A stretch of 64,000 nt of DNA from Salinivirga sp035268865 (GCF_035268865.1 NZ_DATFKB010000191.1:7374-71373), one strand, 5' to 3'. Shown: positions 7,978 through 17,864, numbered from the stretch's first letter. Numbers and translations are program-made. Notes: generated by a model not told the origin, from the sequence alone.

Positions 7978-9537
7978 TTATAATGGTATATTCGAGTGTT
8001 TTTTAGGTGGATTCACAACTTTCTTGGTCGCAAGTAAGTCAAGTCCCCTGCAAATGCGGAAACGCGTATTACGTGGCTCTATAACGTCATCTATGTAACC
8101 TAAAGCAGCTGCTTTGTAAGGGTTAGAAAACTCTTTCTCATACTCTTCCTGTTTTTCAGCCATGAATTTCTCTTTTTCTTCATCGCTTTCAATTTCTTTA
8201 AGCTTACGTCCTTCAAGCACTTCAATAGCTCCCTTTGCACCCATTACAGCTATTTCAGCCGATGGCCATGCATAGTTCAAGTCTCCCCTTAATTGCTTGC
8301 AGCTCATTACATCGTGTGCACCACCATAAGATTTACGTATAGAAATGGTGATTTTTGGTACAGTGGCTTCGCCATAGGCAAACATAAGTTTTGCTCCATG
8401 GATTATAATTCCGCCTGATTCCTGTCCGCTTCCTGGTAAGAAACCTGGAACATCAACCAGTGTGATGATTGGGATATTAAATGCATCAGCAAATCTTACA
8501 AATCGGGCTGCTTTGCGTGAGGCGTCAATATCGAGCACGCCTGCCAGGTAATTTGGCTGATTGGCAATAATTGCTACAGGTTGACCGTGGAACTTGGCAA
8601 AGCCGGTTATGATGTTTTTAGCATAATTACGATGTACTTCCAGAAACTCGCCGTAATCGGTCAAGGCCTCAATAATATCGATCATATCGTACGGTATGTT
8701 TGGATTCTCTGGCACCATGGTATTAAGTGCATCTTCCATACGATCAATGGGATCTGTACATTCTGTAACAATCGGATCTTCAAGATTATTTTGCGGAAGG
8801 TATTCGAGCAATTTACGAATTAGCATAAGCCCTTCGTTTTCGCTCTCTACCATAAAATGTGAGACTCCTGATTTTGAGGCGTGTACTTTTGCTCCTCCTA
8901 AATCTTCAGTTGTAATGTCTTCCCCGGTTACAGTTTTGACCACTTTTGGACCGGTAACAAACATGTAGGAGTTGTCTTCCGTCATCATGATAAAATCGGT
9001 GAGTGCCGGTGAATATACTGCACCACCTGCGCAGGGACCGAATATGGCTGAAATTTGCGGTATTACACCAGAAGCAAGAATATTACGTTCAAAAATTTCT
9101 GCATAGCCTGCTAATGATGTCACTCCTTCCTGAATGCGGGCGCCACCAGAATCGTTAATGCCAATAACAGGGGCACCAACCTCCATGGCTTTGTCCATTA
9201 TTTTACAAATTTTTTGCGCAAACGTTTCCGACAACGAACCGCCAAATACGGTGAAATCTTGCGAGAATACAAATACTTTGCGGTTATCGATTGTACCGTA
9301 ACCAGTCACAACACCGTCACCAAGTATTTTCTTTTTCTCCATCCCAAAATTTGTGCATCTGTGGGTAACAAACATGTCGAATTCTTCGAAACTACCTTCG
9401 TCCAATAGTTCCTCAATTCTTTCGCGGGCGGTTAGTTTTCCTTTTGAATGCTGAGATTCAATTTTTTTCTGACCACCCCCTAAATAGGCTTCTTCACGAA
9501 GCTTAATAAGGTTTTTGATTTTATCTTGCGTTGACAT
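7978..9537 (-). CDS. mmdA: Methylmalonyl-CoA decarboxylase alpha subunit / acyl-CoA carboxylase beta chain
   Basis: A 519-residue carboxyltransferase with the two crotonase-like halves of the family. The N-terminal half has 'KGKLTARERIEELLD', 'INDSGGARIQEG' and 'FGPCAGGAVYSPAL'. The C-terminal half has 'DVPGFLPGSGQE' and 'GGAHDVMSCKQLRGD'. It transfers the carboxyl group of methylmalonyl-CoA to biotin. The same fold serves propionyl-CoA carboxylase, but a biotin carboxylase subunit is absent here and the OadG and OadB partners are present, so decarboxylation is the better call. The gene follows the epimerase by 32 bases. Confidence 0.93.
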   Translation of the reverse strand: MSTQDKIKNLIKLREEAYLGGGQKKIESQHSKGKLTARERIEELLDEGSFEEFDMFVTHRCTNFGMEKKKILGDGVVTGYGTIDNRKVFVFSQDFTVFGGSLSETFAQKICKIMDKAMEVGAPVIGINDSGGARIQEGVTSLAGYAEIFERNILASGVIPQISAIFGPCAGGAVYSPALTDFIMMTEDNSYMFVTGPKVVKTVTGEDITTEDLGGAKVHASKSGVSHFMVESENEGLMLIRKLLEYLPQNNLEDPIVTECTDPIDRMEDALNTMVPENPNIPYDMIDIIEALTDYGEFLEVHRNYAKNIITGFAKFHGQPVAIIANQPNYLAGVLDIDASRKAARFVRFADAFNIPIITLVDVPGFLPGSGQESGGIIIHGAKLMFAYGEATVPKITISIRKSYGGAHDVMSCKQLRGDLNYAWPSAEIAVMGAKGAIEVLEGRKLKEIESDEEKEKFMAEKQEEYEKEFSNPYKAAALGYIDDVIEPRNTRFRICRGLDLLATKKVVNPPKKHSNIPL

Positions 9538-9569
9538 TTTAATATATCAGATTGTATGATTAATAGAAA

Positions 9570-9971
9570 TTATTCGCTGCAAAGTTCAGTGAGTACGCCA
9601 AAGGTTGATTTTGGATGTAAAAAACCTATATTAAGCCCTTCTGCACCTTTTCGTCCCTCTTTGTCAATCAGTCGAACTCCATTATCTTCAGCATCCTTAA
9701 GTGCTTTTTCAACTTCAGGCACTGCAAATGCAATGTGGTGAATACCTTCACCTTTTTTCTCAATGAATTTACCGACAGGTCCTTCAGGATCGGTCGATTC
9801 GAGTAATTCGATTTTTGTTTCGCCAACTTTAAAAAATGCTGTTTTTACTTTCTGGTCTTTAACTTCCTCAACAGCATAGCATTCGAGGCCTAAAACTTTT
9901 TCGTAGTAAGGGATTGCATCGTCAAGTTTTTTAACTGCGATGCCAATGTGCTCAATATGTGTAGGTTTCAT
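9570..9971 (-). CDS. mce: Methylmalonyl-CoA epimerase
   Basis: A 133-residue protein of the vicinal-oxygen-chelate fold that interconverts (R)- and (S)-methylmalonyl-CoA. The metal ligands expected for the family are visible: His in 'IEHIGIAV' near the N-terminus, His in 'EGIHHIAFAV' at mid-length, and Glu in the closing 'FGVLTELCSE'. It is the promoter-proximal gene of the decarboxylase operon, so substrate supply and decarboxylation are expressed together, as expected for the succinate-propionate pathway. Confidence 0.93.
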   Translation of the reverse strand: MKPTHIEHIGIAVKKLDDAIPYYEKVLGLECYAVEEVKDQKVKTAFFKVGETKIELLESTDPEGPVGKFIEKKGEGIHHIAFAVPEVEKALKDAEDNGVRLIDKEGRKGAEGLNIGFLHPKSTFGVLTELCSE

Positions 9972-10041
9972 AAAAATTGTATTATGGGTTTGAGTATTAT
10001 TTTGTGTCTGTAAATTATATTTTAATCGTTCATTATCACTG

Positions 10042-10049
10042 CAAAAGTA
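10042..10049 (-). promoter_or_regulatory. Candidate -7 element of the mce-mmdA operon
   Basis: On the minus strand the bases read TACTTTTG followed by C, an exact match to the Bacteroidota -7 consensus TAnnTTTGC, about 70 bases before the mce start. The -33 position is T-rich but not a clear TTTG. Confidence 0.4.
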
Positions 10050-10117
10050 GTTATACTATAAATGAATAAAAATGATTCAAAACTTGTTATAGAACATCTT
10101 TTCATTTTATTTATAAA

Positions 10118-13063
10118 TCAAAGTAACTGTCTGGGTTTTATAGCTTCATAAAGTGCTTTATGAATGCGGGTTCTGATGTCGTCTCTGATCAACTTCCGGT
10201 TGCTTGCATCTGGGTAAATCCGGTTACTTAAAAATACATATAAAATTCCACTCTCCGGATCGCACCACAAATAAGTACCTGTAAAACCGCTATGACCGTA
10301 GCTTTCAAGGGGTATGCCCCAGAAAGTCGGTCCTAAGTGGCTTTTGCGGTATTCCGGTTTATCAAAACCTATACCGCGGCGATTATCTTGATGTGTAAAG
10401 CTGGCGCGGGTGAAAAACTCCACTGTACTTTCACTGAAAAAGCGTTCATCGCCATAGGTGCCTTTATTCAAATATAACTGGCCAATTTTGGCTAAATCAT
10501 TGGCCGAAGAAAATAAACCTGCATGGCCGCAAATACCACCAAGAATAGCTGCTCCCGGATCGTGAACGTACCCATGTACAAGTTGCTTGCGGAAAATAGT
10601 ATCCTGTTCAGTAGGTATTGTGTTTCGTAAAGGAAAGTTTTTATGCGGATTAAAAGTAGCAGACATGCATTTCATTGGCTCGTAAAACGTTTTCTCCAGA
10701 AAATTTTCAAACTTCATTCCGCTGAGCGTTTCCACTATTTTGTACATGTAGTAATAACCGATATCACTATACTTATAGCCATTGCGCTCTCTTAACGGAA
10801 GCGTGTCAAGAATATGAAATAAAGTGTCGACAGCTGCCTGGGATGCAAACAGGTTTTTGGCAACCTCGATACTGTAAGTATCGCTCCTTTTTGTTGTGAA
10901 AAATTTGGGTTTATATTTTCCGGTTGAATCGATCATTTGAGTGTAAAACGGATACCAGGCTTTTAAACGAGCCTGATGTGTTAAAACGTTAATGAGCTTG
11001 CGAGATCCGGGGTTAGAGCTGTCTGGTAAGGGGAGGTAGTCGCCAATGTGTTTTTGTAAATTCAATTCCTGGTTGCTATAGAAGTACATCAGAGCCGGCA
11101 TGGTGGCTGCGATTTTAGTTACTGAGGCCAAATCATAAATATCATCGCGGCGTACAGGAAGTTGATTTTTGTAGGTATGATAACCATAGGCTTTATGAAA
11201 AAACACATCACCATGTCTGGCAGCCAGCACGACACAGCCCGGTGTTGCATTTGTCAATAAAGCCTCTTCGGCAATAGCATCTACCTTTGCTAATGCGCTT
11301 TTTCGGGCATTTACCATATCCGGATGCACATAACCCAATCTGGTCTTTTTTAATTTGAATGCAGTACCGGTTGGATAACCTTCAATACTGACAGGTAATT
11401 TTCCTAATGCTTGCTGCCCGCCCATTAAAACCTGGGCTGCATAGTTACGTGTATATTCATTATCGTGATAGGTGATCAGTATTGATTGATAATCTTGCAG
11501 GCCCCTCATTTTTTTCAGGGCATAAGGATTACCAAAATATACGAGTGAAGTTTGCTCAGCATTGGCCATACGCTCTATTGCTGATATTATATTGGCATTA
11601 ATTCCATATTGCCTGTATGGCGAATTACTGGTTTGCTGAACTGCTATAATTGTATTCGCATAGTTGCTTATACTTTTCCTTACGTTGGCTATTTCTTTTT
11701 CAGTAGCATTTTTACCAATAAAATACAAATCTGGTTTACAATAATCGTTTAATCTCAGATGAAACATATTGGCCTCTGTTTCACCTATTGTAACAACAGC
11801 AAGATTGTTAAGGGATTCGTTGCCAAGCGGTAAATGATTGTTATTGTTCCTGATGCAGGTTGTGGATTCCCTTGCGAACCAGTTGTTCAATTCATTTGTT
11901 TTTTCGGAATTCAGATCTTTCAGCAAACCTCTTGTGTCGATAGGTTCAATTTTATCTAAACCAAGCCAGTATTTAGCAGCCAGCACTCTTTTGCATTTTT
12001 GGTTGATCAGTGATTCAGATAAGTCACCATCTTTGATGGCTTTTTCTATGGCATGAATTGCTACTTCGGCGTCGGCCGGATAAAGCAGTACATCATTGCC
12101 TGCTTTGAGTGCCTCTATTTCAAGCTGACCGGGTGCATAATAATCGGCTACTCCGCGCATATTTAGCGCATCGGTAAATACAAGCCCTTTAAAACCAAGT
12201 TTGTTTTTTAATAGCCCGGTAATTGTGGGTTTCGATATACTTGAAGGTCTGTTTTTTCTATTGTCAAGTGCATTTACCTGAAGATGGGCTACCATAATGC
12301 CATTTAAGCCAAGTCTGATTAAATGCTTATATGGAAAGAGTTCTACCTCATTTAGTCTTTTTAATTCATGGTTAATAACGGGTAAGCTATGATGTGAATC
12401 CGCATCGGTGTCGCCATGACCCGGAAAATGTTTAGCTGTGACCAAAATTCTGCTGTCAATCATACCCTGCATATAGGAATATGATTTACGCAGCACTTTA
12501 TGTTTATTTTCTCCAAACGAACGACTGTTAATGACAGGATTGTTCGGGTTGTTGTTGACATCCACCACAGGTGCAAAATTTATGTGTACACCCATGCGTC
12601 TGCATTGTCTGCCGATTTCGGTTCCCATATCGTATATTAAACCATTATTGTCAGTAGCGCCAAGCATCATTTGCCGGGGAAAAGGCTCCACGCTGTCAAG
12701 GCGCATTGCTAATCCCCATTCAGCATCCATTGCAACCATAATTGGTGTTTTTGCCAGATCCTGATAGTGATTGGTTTGCAGCGCTTGTCTCACCGGACCT
12801 CCCTGAAAAAATATAATACCACCAATATTATATTTTTTTACCAGACGGGTAATTTTACGTCTACTTTTTTCACTGTCGCGCGAACTTGTATTGACCATAA
12901 TTAATTGGGCTATGCGCTGCTTAAGGGTTAATGATTCGAATACACTGTCCACCCAGTGGTAAGTTGTGTCAATAAAAACGTAATCGCCTTTTTGGATAGG
13001 TGCTGATTTGAGTGTCGGAACAGAGAATAGAAACAACAAAAAGATAAGCAGGTAGCGCCTCAT
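10118..13063 (-). CDS. GH3 beta-N-acetylhexosaminidase fused to a class C beta-lactamase-type serine hydrolase
   Basis: A 981-residue secreted fusion with a signal peptide at residues 1-20. Residues about 40-390 are a NagZ-like GH3 barrel with 'KHFPGHGDTDADSHH' (residues 211-225, His224 the likely acid/base) and the nucleophile Asp298 in 'FTDALNMRGV'. Residues about 400-580 are the GH3 C-terminal domain. Residues about 590-981 are a serine hydrolase of the penicillin-binding/beta-lactamase class, with Ser647 in SVTK, Tyr765 in 'YKYSD' and a final 'HSGFTG'. The predicted job is to cut N-acetylglucosamine from peptidoglycan fragments and act on the peptide or another ester or amide outside the cytoplasm. 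The gene is alone and divergent from the tricorn-like gene. Confidence 0.92.
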   Translation of the reverse strand: MRRYLLIFLLFLFSVPTLKSAPIQKGDYVFIDTTYHWVDSVFESLTLKQRIAQLIMVNTSSRDSEKSRRKITRLVKKYNIGGIIFFQGGPVRQALQTNHYQDLAKTPIMVAMDAEWGLAMRLDSVEPFPRQMMLGATDNNGLIYDMGTEIGRQCRRMGVHINFAPVVDVNNNPNNPVINSRSFGENKHKVLRKSYSYMQGMIDSRILVTAKHFPGHGDTDADSHHSLPVINHELKRLNEVELFPYKHLIRLGLNGIMVAHLQVNALDNRKNRPSSISKPTITGLLKNKLGFKGLVFTDALNMRGVADYYAPGQLEIEALKAGNDVLLYPADAEVAIHAIEKAIKDGDLSESLINQKCKRVLAAKYWLGLDKIEPIDTRGLLKDLNSEKTNELNNWFARESTTCIRNNNNHLPLGNESLNNLAVVTIGETEANMFHLRLNDYCKPDLYFIGKNATEKEIANVRKSISNYANTIIAVQQTSNSPYRQYGINANIISAIERMANAEQTSLVYFGNPYALKKMRGLQDYQSILITYHDNEYTRNYAAQVLMGGQQALGKLPVSIEGYPTGTAFKLKKTRLGYVHPDMVNARKSALAKVDAIAEEALLTNATPGCVVLAARHGDVFFHKAYGYHTYKNQLPVRRDDIYDLASVTKIAATMPALMYFYSNQELNLQKHIGDYLPLPDSSNPGSRKLINVLTHQARLKAWYPFYTQMIDSTGKYKPKFFTTKRSDTYSIEVAKNLFASQAAVDTLFHILDTLPLRERNGYKYSDIGYYYMYKIVETLSGMKFENFLEKTFYEPMKCMSATFNPHKNFPLRNTIPTEQDTIFRKQLVHGYVHDPGAAILGGICGHAGLFSSANDLAKIGQLYLNKGTYGDERFFSESTVEFFTRASFTHQDNRRGIGFDKPEYRKSHLGPTFWGIPLESYGHSGFTGTYLWCDPESGILYVFLSNRIYPDASNRKLIRDDIRTRIHKALYEAIKPRQLL

Positions 13064-13087
13064 AGCTATATTGGTTTAATAAAGCTA

Positions 13088-13095
13088 CAAATTTA
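13088..13095 (-). promoter_or_regulatory. Candidate -7 element of the GH3 fusion gene
   Basis: Minus-strand TAAATTTG fits TAnnTTTG 25 bases before the start. No TTTG stands at the right -33 distance, so the call is weak. Confidence 0.25.
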
Positions 13096-13181
13096 ACTGC
13101 CTTTGCCGACAAATCATAGGGTATTTGAACCGTTTTACCTAAAAATTTGTTAATTTCGGATAAATCTAAATAATTAAAATT

Positions 13182-16100
13182 ATGGTACATTATCGAGTAT
13201 TAGTTATAGCACTCATATTTGGACTTTTTCAGCAACTAAATGGTCAGGAAGCACGCTTAATGCGTTTCCCTGATTTTCACCAGAATAAGATTGTTTTTAC
13301 TTATGCAGGTGACCTGTATGTGGCTGACCGTGATGGCGGAGTCGCTCGTCGACTCACCAGTCACCCAGGATATGAAATGTTTGCGCGTTTCTCGCCTGAT
13401 GGATCAAAAATTGCTTTTACAGGGCAATATGATGGCAATACAGAAGTGTATGTAATGCCTGCTGAAGGGGGAACACCACAAAGACTTACTCATACAGCCA
13501 CACTATCACGCGATGATGTGAGCGACAGGATGGGACCTAATAATATGGTAATGTCATGGACGCCCGACGGAAATAATATTGTATACCGAAGCCGGGGTAT
13601 TTCATTCAACTCATTTGTCGGACATCTTTTTAAGGTTCCGGTCGAAGGTGGACTTTCTGAACGGTTGCCGCTCTCCACCGGTGGGTTTCATACATGGTCT
13701 GATGATGGCAACCAGCTGGCATTCAATCGTGTGATGCGCGAATTTCGAACCTGGAAATATTATAAAGGTGGAATGGCCGATGATGTTTGGCTGTTTGACT
13801 TTAATACAAAAGAAACAAAACAGCTTACAGATAATGTGGCACAGGATATTTTCCCGATGTGGTATAAAGGAGATGTTTATTTTGCCTCTGACCGCGACAG
13901 AACAATGAATCTATTCGTATATAAATCTGAAAGCGAGGAGATTGAGAAAATAACGGATTTTGATACCTATGATGTGAAATTTCCATCTTTAGGCACCGAC
14001 GGAATCATATTCGAAAATGAGGGGTATTTATACATCTATAATTTCACAGATAATGAAACCGAAAAGCTAAATATCCAAATAGATAATGACCAGGTTTACG
14101 GTCGTAAAGCATATATTGATGCTTCTGAGTTTGTCGACGATGTAAATATATCACCACGAGGAAACCGGGTAGTATTCGGAGCAAGAGGCGATATTTGGAG
14201 TGTGCCTGCCAAAGAAGGTGTGACCTATAACCTGACACAATCTTCTGGTGATCACGACAGAGAACCGGCCTGGTCGCCTGATGGCAAATACCTGGCATGG
14301 ATTTCGGATAAAACAGGAGAGGATCAAATTTATATTCTTGAAAATAAGGAAGGTGCCAAACCTGAAAAATTGACGGACTTAAATACCTATATCTTTAATA
14401 TCGATTGGTCGCCCAATAGTAAAATGCTTGCCTGGACCGATCAAAATTATAATCTAAGTTACATCGATATTGCTTCCAGAAATACAAAACAAGTGGTTCA
14501 TGGCGATCATGGAAAAATATGGTCTTACAACTGGAGCCCCGACTCAAAGTGGCTTACCTACACCAAACCACAAGAAAACGAAATGACTGTTATTCAGCTT
14601 TATAACCTTGAAGACGACAAACATTATCCTGTAACAGAAAGTTGGTACGATGCCGGATCACCCATATTCTCGACTAAAGGTAAATACCTCTATTTTGTGT
14701 CTGCAAGAGATTTTAGCCCAACCTACAACGATGTGGAATGGAACTATGCTTATAAAAACATGAACAGTATTTACATGGTGCCTTTGGCAAGATCCACTAA
14801 ATCACCATTTGCACCAGAAAACAATAAAGTTAAAGTTGTAGAAGAAAATGGAAAATCTGAAAAAAGTGAAAACGAAGAAATCGTAATTGATACTGATGGT
14901 TTATCTGATCGTGTTGTAGATTTACCTGTAGAGCCGGCTTATTATTATAATTTACAGCCCTCTGAAGGTAAGTTGTATTACAACACAATGAAATCGGGCG
15001 ATCGAAAGTATAAGCTTAAAATGTATGATCTCGAAAAGAAAAAAGAGAAAGCAATTGGTGAGCAAATTTCTATGCAAATAACGGCCAATGGCAAAAAAGT
15101 ACTTGTTCGTTACCATGGAAAATATTATGTAGAAAAGCTCCCCGGTGGAAAACTCAAACCTCAAAACAAAGTTGACCAAAGTAAAATGAAGCTTTGGGTA
15201 GATAAAAAGGCAGAATGGGAGCAGATTTATACAGAAAGCTGGAGGCAAATGCGCGAGTTTTTCTATGCCAATAATATGCATGGTTTAGATTGGAAAGTAA
15301 TACATGATAAGTATGCTAAACTGCTACCCTGGGTTAATCATCGGAATGACCTTAATTACCTGATTGGCGAAATGATTGGTGAGTTGAATATTGGCCATGC
15401 TTATGTGAACGGAGGCGACCGTCCTGATGTAGAGCGTATTAAAACCGGTTTGCTGGGAGCACAGATTACAGCAGATAAATCTGGTTACTTTAAAGTTGAG
15501 AAAATTTTAGATGGTGAAAATTGGCGGGATAAAGCACGCTCTCCGCTAACCCAGCCGGGAGCCGATGTCAAAGCAGGTGATTATATTTTGGCAGTTGATG
15601 ATAATTCCACCAAAAATGTGCAGGATATTTACAGCCTATTAACCGGAAAGGCCAATCAGGTGGTAGAATTAACTGTGAACAGTAAACCATCTGAAAATGG
15701 AGCCAAAGATATTCTCGCTAAAACAATCGACGATGAATCTGAACTCTACTATTACAATTGGGTGCAAACCAATATCGAAAAGGTAAATGAGGCCACTAAC
15801 GGACAGGTAGGCTATATTCATATCCCTGACATGGGCCCCAAAGGGCTGAATGAATTTGTAAAGCATTTCTATCCACAGCTAACCAAAAAAGCATTGATTA
15901 TTGATGACAGGGGCAACGGTGGAGGTAATGTTTCTCCAATGATTATGGAGCGTTTGCGCCGCGAATTAGTATTCTACAGTATGCGCCGCAATCAAAAATC
16001 GGTTGAGCCAAGTCCAAATCAAATAATGGCCGGCCCAAAAGTATTGCTCATCAACAACTATTCTGCATCAGATGGTGACCTGTTTCCTTATCGTTTTAAA

Positions 16101-16412
16101 TCGCATGAAACCGGACCGGTTATTGGCGTTCGCTCATGGGGTGGTGTTGTGGGTATAACAGGCTCTCTGCCATTTATCGACGGTGGGCAGCTACGCAAAC
16201 CTGAATTTGCACCCTTTGCAAAAGATGGGAGCAAGTTTATTATTGAGGGACACGGCGTTGACCCTGATATTGTGATTGATAATGATCCTTACAAAGAATA
16301 TATGGGAGAGGATGCGCAACTTCAGAAAGCTATCGAAGTTGTTTTGAAAAAGCTGGAAGAAAATCCGGTAGAAACACCAGAAATTCCACCTTTCCCGGAC
16401 AAAAGCAAATAA
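13182..16412 (+). CDS. Tricorn-like S41 protease
   Basis: A 1076-residue secreted protease. After a signal peptide (about 1-21) come two beta-propellers built from WD40/TolB-like repeats, with many 'SPDGSKIAF' and 'SPDGKYLAW' type strands (about 25-320 and 325-560). Next is a linker with an acidic Glu/Lys stretch, a helical C1 domain, a PDZ domain (about 760-850) and the S41 catalytic domain. The likely catalytic residues are His739 in 'GHAYVNGGD', Ser963 followed by Asp964 in 'NNYSASDGDLF', and Glu in 'IEGHGVDPD'. By family it degrades oligopeptides, here in the periplasm or on the surface because of the signal peptide. A terminator follows directly. Confidence 0.92.
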   Translation: MVHYRVLVIALIFGLFQQLNGQEARLMRFPDFHQNKIVFTYAGDLYVADRDGGVARRLTSHPGYEMFARFSPDGSKIAFTGQYDGNTEVYVMPAEGGTPQRLTHTATLSRDDVSDRMGPNNMVMSWTPDGNNIVYRSRGISFNSFVGHLFKVPVEGGLSERLPLSTGGFHTWSDDGNQLAFNRVMREFRTWKYYKGGMADDVWLFDFNTKETKQLTDNVAQDIFPMWYKGDVYFASDRDRTMNLFVYKSESEEIEKITDFDTYDVKFPSLGTDGIIFENEGYLYIYNFTDNETEKLNIQIDNDQVYGRKAYIDASEFVDDVNISPRGNRVVFGARGDIWSVPAKEGVTYNLTQSSGDHDREPAWSPDGKYLAWISDKTGEDQIYILENKEGAKPEKLTDLNTYIFNIDWSPNSKMLAWTDQNYNLSYIDIASRNTKQVVHGDHGKIWSYNWSPDSKWLTYTKPQENEMTVIQLYNLEDDKHYPVTESWYDAGSPIFSTKGKYLYFVSARDFSPTYNDVEWNYAYKNMNSIYMVPLARSTKSPFAPENNKVKVVEENGKSEKSENEEIVIDTDGLSDRVVDLPVEPAYYYNLQPSEGKLYYNTMKSGDRKYKLKMYDLEKKKEKAIGEQISMQITANGKKVLVRYHGKYYVEKLPGGKLKPQNKVDQSKMKLWVDKKAEWEQIYTESWRQMREFFYANNMHGLDWKVIHDKYAKLLPWVNHRNDLNYLIGEMIGELNIGHAYVNGGDRPDVERIKTGLLGAQITADKSGYFKVEKILDGENWRDKARSPLTQPGADVKAGDYILAVDDNSTKNVQDIYSLLTGKANQVVELTVNSKPSENGAKDILAKTIDDESELYYYNWVQTNIEKVNEATNGQVGYIHIPDMGPKGLNEFVKHFYPQLTKKALIIDDRGNGGGNVSPMIMERLRRELVFYSMRRNQKSVEPSPNQIMAGPKVLLINNYSASDGDLFPYRFKSHETGPVIGVRSWGGVVGITGSLPFIDGGQLRKPEFAPFAKDGSKFIIEGHGVDPDIVIDNDPYKEYMGEDAQLQKAIEVVLKKLEENPVETPEIPPFPDKSK

Positions 16413-16420
16413 AACACAAT

Positions 16421-16449
16421 AGCCCGGTATACCATGCCGGGCTTTTTTT
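16421..16449 (+). terminator. Terminator of the tricorn-like gene
   Basis: AGCCCGG (16421-16427) pairs with CCGGGCT and runs into seven T residues, 9 bases past the stop codon. Confidence 0.85.
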
Positions 16450-16506
16450 AGTCTTGATTTAAAATCACAATAAATAACGGGGCTTAAATACCGCGGGGTA
16501 CAAAAT

Positions 16507-16548
16507 GCCCTGGTGTTGCATTAGTGCATTAAATTTTAGCTACAGGGC
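16507..16548 (-). repeat. Inverted repeat with an internal direct repeat, downstream of the small membrane protein gene
   Basis: GCCCTG (16507-16512) and CAGGGC (16543-16548) are complementary with about 30 bases between them. Between the arms the octamer-like TGCATTA occurs twice in a row. It may form a weak terminator for the minus-strand gene at 16556, but the T run is poor. Confidence 0.35.
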
Positions 16549-16555
16549 CGTATTT

Positions 16556-16738
16556 TTATGCTCCAACAGCCTTGAGTGCCTCAAAAACCAAAAATGCAGG
16601 CCAAACAAGCGCTTTGAGAAACCCTAGTACACCCATCCAGAATGTAGTTGCATGACCAATAAAATAAATAGCTGCGCCAATTAGGCCAAGCCCATAAATG
16701 GCGTTTGAAGGTGCATTATTTCCATAATTTTTACTCAT
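16556..16738 (-). CDS. Small two-helix membrane protein, 60 residues
   Basis: A 60-residue protein with a polar start (MSKNYGNNAPSN) and two hydrophobic stretches, about residues 14-30 ('AIYGLGLIGAAIYFIGHA') and 33-52 ('FWMGVLGFLKALVWPAFLVF'). Small proteins of this Gly/Ala/Trp-rich type recur in many bacteria and have no known role. I recognise the pattern but no function. It is not obviously in an operon; the glycosyltransferase gene ends just upstream on the same strand, 68 bases away, and could be cotranscribed. Confidence 0.7.
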   Translation of the reverse strand: MSKNYGNNAPSNAIYGLGLIGAAIYFIGHATTFWMGVLGFLKALVWPAFLVFEALKAVGA

Positions 16739-16805
16739 AACAGTATAATTTAGTGTTTGTCTAAAAATAAGAAAATTACAACTTAGTTGCCAATAAATTA
16801 GTGTA

Positions 16806-17825
16806 TTATTTCACTTGAGAGAAGCGCTTTTTCCCGCGAACAAAGAAGTTCCAAAGTATGCTGCCATTTAAAATTTCAGGATGGTAATTTGTTTTGCGCT
16901 TGCGTTGCAATTCATTGCGAATTGTTTTATAAGAAGGTTTTAGTTTGCAATATGCCTTACGTGCTTTAAATACCTGTAATGCAAAATTTGGTTTTAATTG
17001 AAGTACATACAACGCTGCGGAGAGTAAATCTAATAAGAAACGAATGCGCATGGTCTTATTTAGCGATTTCTCAGGTAAGTTTTTATAAAGCAGTAGCAAA
17101 TTATTTCGGTAGTTTAGAAATAGCTTGCGTGGTGAATTATTTGGCAGGGTTCCTCCGCCCAAATGGTAGACCGTTGATTCGGGGTAAGTCATTATTTCAT
17201 AGCCACGGTTTTTTATGCGCCAGCAAAGGTCGATTTCCTCCATGTGGGCAAAAAATGTTCCGTCCAAACCGCCCATTGCTTTATACACATCTGATTTAAT
17301 AAACAGGCACGCCCCCGTTGCCCAAAGCACTGTTGCCGGATCATCGTATTGGCCGTTGTCGGTTTCTACTTCATTAATAATTCGTCCTCGGCAAAACGGA
17401 TAGCCATATTGGTCCAAATAGCCACCTGATGCACCCGCATATTCAAACATATCTTTATTGGCCCATGCTTTAATTTTTGGCTGGGCAGCCGCTATGGCCG
17501 GGTTTTTGTCCAGGTTTTCTATAATGGGTTCCAACCACCTTGGCGTAACCTCTACATCTGAATTAAGTAATACAAAATATGGATGTTCGCATTGCGCAAG
17601 TGCTTTGTTGTACCCTTCTGCAAAGCCGTAGTTCTTATTTAACTGTATGGTGCGTATACCTGGAAAATCTTTTTTTAGAACTTCCAGTGAATTATCTGTA
17701 GAGCCATTATCTGCAATAACAATATCAGCCAACTCCTCACTGGTGTTTTTAATAACCGATGGAAGATATTTTTGCAACATTTTCGCTCCATTCCAGTTTA
17801 AAATAACTACAGCAACTTTTTTCAT
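16806..17825 (-). CDS. Family 2 glycosyltransferase
   Basis: A 339-residue GT-A fold enzyme that transfers a sugar from a nucleotide donor, by family onto a surface polysaccharide or rhamnan-type chain. The N-terminus shows 'VVILNWNG', the donor-binding 'ADNGSTDNS' and 'KNYGFAEGYNKAL'. The metal-binding DxD-like site is 'LLNSDVEV', and the acceptor-side motif is 'EIDLCWRIKNRGYEI'. No signal peptide or clear membrane segment is seen, so it acts on the cytoplasmic face. No other polysaccharide gene is near. The gene is divergent from rel, and both candidate promoters lie in the 128-base gap between them. Confidence 0.9.
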   Translation of the reverse strand: MKKVAVVILNWNGAKMLQKYLPSVIKNTSEELADIVIADNGSTDNSLEVLKKDFPGIRTIQLNKNYGFAEGYNKALAQCEHPYFVLLNSDVEVTPRWLEPIIENLDKNPAIAAAQPKIKAWANKDMFEYAGASGGYLDQYGYPFCRGRIINEVETDNGQYDDPATVLWATGACLFIKSDVYKAMGGLDGTFFAHMEEIDLCWRIKNRGYEIMTYPESTVYHLGGGTLPNNSPRKLFLNYRNNLLLLYKNLPEKSLNKTMRIRFLLDLLSAALYVLQLKPNFALQVFKARKAYCKLKPSYKTIRNELQRKRKTNYHPEILNGSILWNFFVRGKKRFSQVK

Positions 17826-17856
17826 ATCAAATAATCTAAATAGGGCATTTATTGGG

Positions 17857-17864
17857 CAAAAGTA
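17857..17864 (-). promoter_or_regulatory. Candidate -7 element of the glycosyltransferase gene
   Basis: Minus-strand TACTTTTGC is an exact match to TAnnTTTGC and identical to the candidate before mce. It lies 31 bases before the start codon. No TTTG is seen at -33. Confidence 0.35.

Noticed and set aside
16507..16548. Possible attachment site or mobile-element end
   Set aside because: There is no recombinase, insertion sequence or duplicated flank nearby; the repeat is better read as a small hairpin.
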